Assembly (NCBI GenBank): GCA_937886455.1
Contig: CALGCU010000011.1
Coordinates: 1 to 7,249 of the forward strand
Source of the DNA: an uncultured Bacteroidales bacterium
GTDB lineage: Bacteria > Bacteroidota > Bacteroidia > Bacteroidales > Paludibacteraceae
Direction: 5' to 3'
DNA length: 7,249 bases
Translations under genes and position numbers: made by a program
Shown: in pieces, positions 6,560 to 7,249 of the stretch
Numbering within the stretch: the first letter of the stretch is position 1
Layout of the letters: each line of letters begins with the position of its first letter
Notes under the pieces: generated by a model
Databases searched by the model: none
What the model was told of the DNA's origin: nothing
Seen by the model: only the letters and a program-made list of their open reading frames with translations

Positions 6560-6643
6560 TAAATGCCTCATCAGGAGAGGATACACAGCATGTGCTTAAA
6601 CAAAAAAAGAAAGATTTTGTTAGCGTAAAAAAGAGAATGTGTT
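6560..6643. other. Short intergenic gap before the sigma-54 activator
   Basis: An 84-base gap. I see only a weak 4-bp stem (6566-6569 with 6577-6580) without a T tract, so no credible terminator for the upstream gene, and no TAnnTTTG promoter match. Read-through from the lipoprotein gene is possible. The 3' half is purine-rich (A and G runs at about 6600-6614 and 6627-6637), as is common before Bacteroidetes start codons. Confidence 0.45.
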
Positions 6644-7249
6644 ATGAATGAAGTGGGATTACAAGCAGTCAAACAGAAGTTTGGGATAATAGGAAATTCT
6701 CCTGCGCTCAATAGGGCGCTTGATGTTGCTGTGCAAGTGGCACCTACTGACTTATCTGTCTTAATTACAGGTGAGAGTGGAGTAGGAAAAGAAGTTTTTC
6801 CACAAGTGATACATGCTTATAGCTTGCGCAAACACGGGTCTTATTTTGCTATTAACTGTGGTGCCATACCTGAAGGAACGATTGATTCAGAACTCTTTGG
6901 ACATGAAAAAGGTTCGTTTACTGGTGCTAATACAGAACGTAAAGGTTATTTTGAAGTAGCAGATGGAGGTACGCTTTTTTTGGATGAAGTGGGAGAACTT
7001 CCACTTTCTACGCAAGCGCGTCTCTTACGTGTGTTGGAAACAGGTGAATTTATTAGAGTGGGATCTTCCAGAGTGCAAAAAACAAATGTGCGGGTTGTCG
7101 CAGCTACTAATGTAAATGTTATGCAGGCAGTTTCTGATGGACGTTTTAGAGAAGACCTCTATTATCGTCTCAATACAGTGCCAATCCGTATTCCCGCATT
7201 ACGCGAACGCAAAGAAGACATCAAGTTGCTTTTCAGAAAATTCGCTGCT
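6644..7249 (+). CDS. Sigma-54-dependent transcriptional activator, AAA+ domain (3' truncated by window edge)
   Basis: A bacterial enhancer-binding protein that uses ATP hydrolysis to remodel the sigma-54 RNA polymerase closed complex. The frame runs 202 codons to the window edge without a stop. The start at 6644 is the first ATG after an in-frame TAA at 6626-6628. The AAA+ domain begins almost at once (IIGNSPALNRALDVA, 15-29). Motifs: Walker A GESGVGKE (43-50); the sigma-54-contacting loop as GSFTGA (90-95), a serine variant of GAFTGA; Walker B GTLFLDE (109-115); sensor I region RVVAATN; and the arginine-finger segment FREDLYYRLN. With only about 15 residues before the domain there is no receiver, PAS or GAF domain, so control must come through another protein, expression level or the missing C-terminal part, which should carry sensor II and a Fis-type DNA-binding helix-turn-helix. 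In Bacteroides, as I recall, a gene of this type sits near lptE and secG; that cannot be seen here. Confidence 0.93.
   Translation, partial: MNEVGLQAVKQKFGIIGNSPALNRALDVAVQVAPTDLSVLITGESGVGKEVFPQVIHAYSLRKHGSYFAINCGAIPEGTIDSELFGHEKGSFTGANTERKGYFEVADGGTLFLDEVGELPLSTQARLLRVLETGEFIRVGSSRVQKTNVRVVAATNVNVMQAVSDGRFREDLYYRLNTVPIRIPALRERKEDIKLLFRKFAA

Noticed and set aside
6566..6580. Terminator after the Omp28-like gene
   Set aside because: The stem is only 4 bp and no T tract follows it.

Overview
The window looks like chromosomal DNA from a member of the Bacteroidales (Bacteroidetes), probably related to the Porphyromonas/Bacteroides/Paludibacter group. The evidence is: a DPP5-type S9 peptidase and an Omp28-type lipoprotein, both typical of this order; A-rich start contexts with no Shine-Dalgarno sequence; one good match to the Bacteroidetes -7 promoter element (TAnnTTTG); and a moderately AT-rich base composition. 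All recognisable genes lie on the + strand.

Layout. (1) 1-431 is the 3' end of serS (seryl-tRNA synthetase), closed by a strong hairpin terminator at 454-485. (2) 486-1225 is about 740 bases with no intact gene. It holds an 11-bp tandem repeat (841-895), short protein-like reading frames without good starts on both strands, which may be remnants of decayed genes, and a probable promoter at 1156-1163. (3) 1226-6559 is a co-directional cluster with gaps of 21 to 54 bases and no internal terminator that I can see: a sugar-phosphate nucleotidyltransferase, galE, a DPP5-like dipeptidyl-peptidase lipoprotein, and an Omp28-related thioredoxin-fold lipoprotein. (4) From 6644 to the window edge is the 5' part of a sigma-54-dependent AAA+ activator that lacks an N-terminal sensory domain.

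How the genes may work together. The nucleotidyltransferase and GalE are cytoplasmic nucleotide-sugar enzymes that could feed envelope glycan synthesis. The next two products are envelope lipoproteins: a peptidase that releases dipeptides from oligopeptides, and a redox-fold protein of the outer-membrane Omp28 family. The common theme is the cell envelope and peptide nutrition, but joint function is inferred only from order and spacing.

I found no CRISPR array, tRNA, rRNA, complete mobile element or clear novel system. The least explained part is 486-1130, with its helical-turn-length repeat and protein-like fragments. The genes themselves are ordinary, with some details worth checking: a lipobox on DPP5, and a cysteine-rich C-terminal region on the Omp28-like protein.
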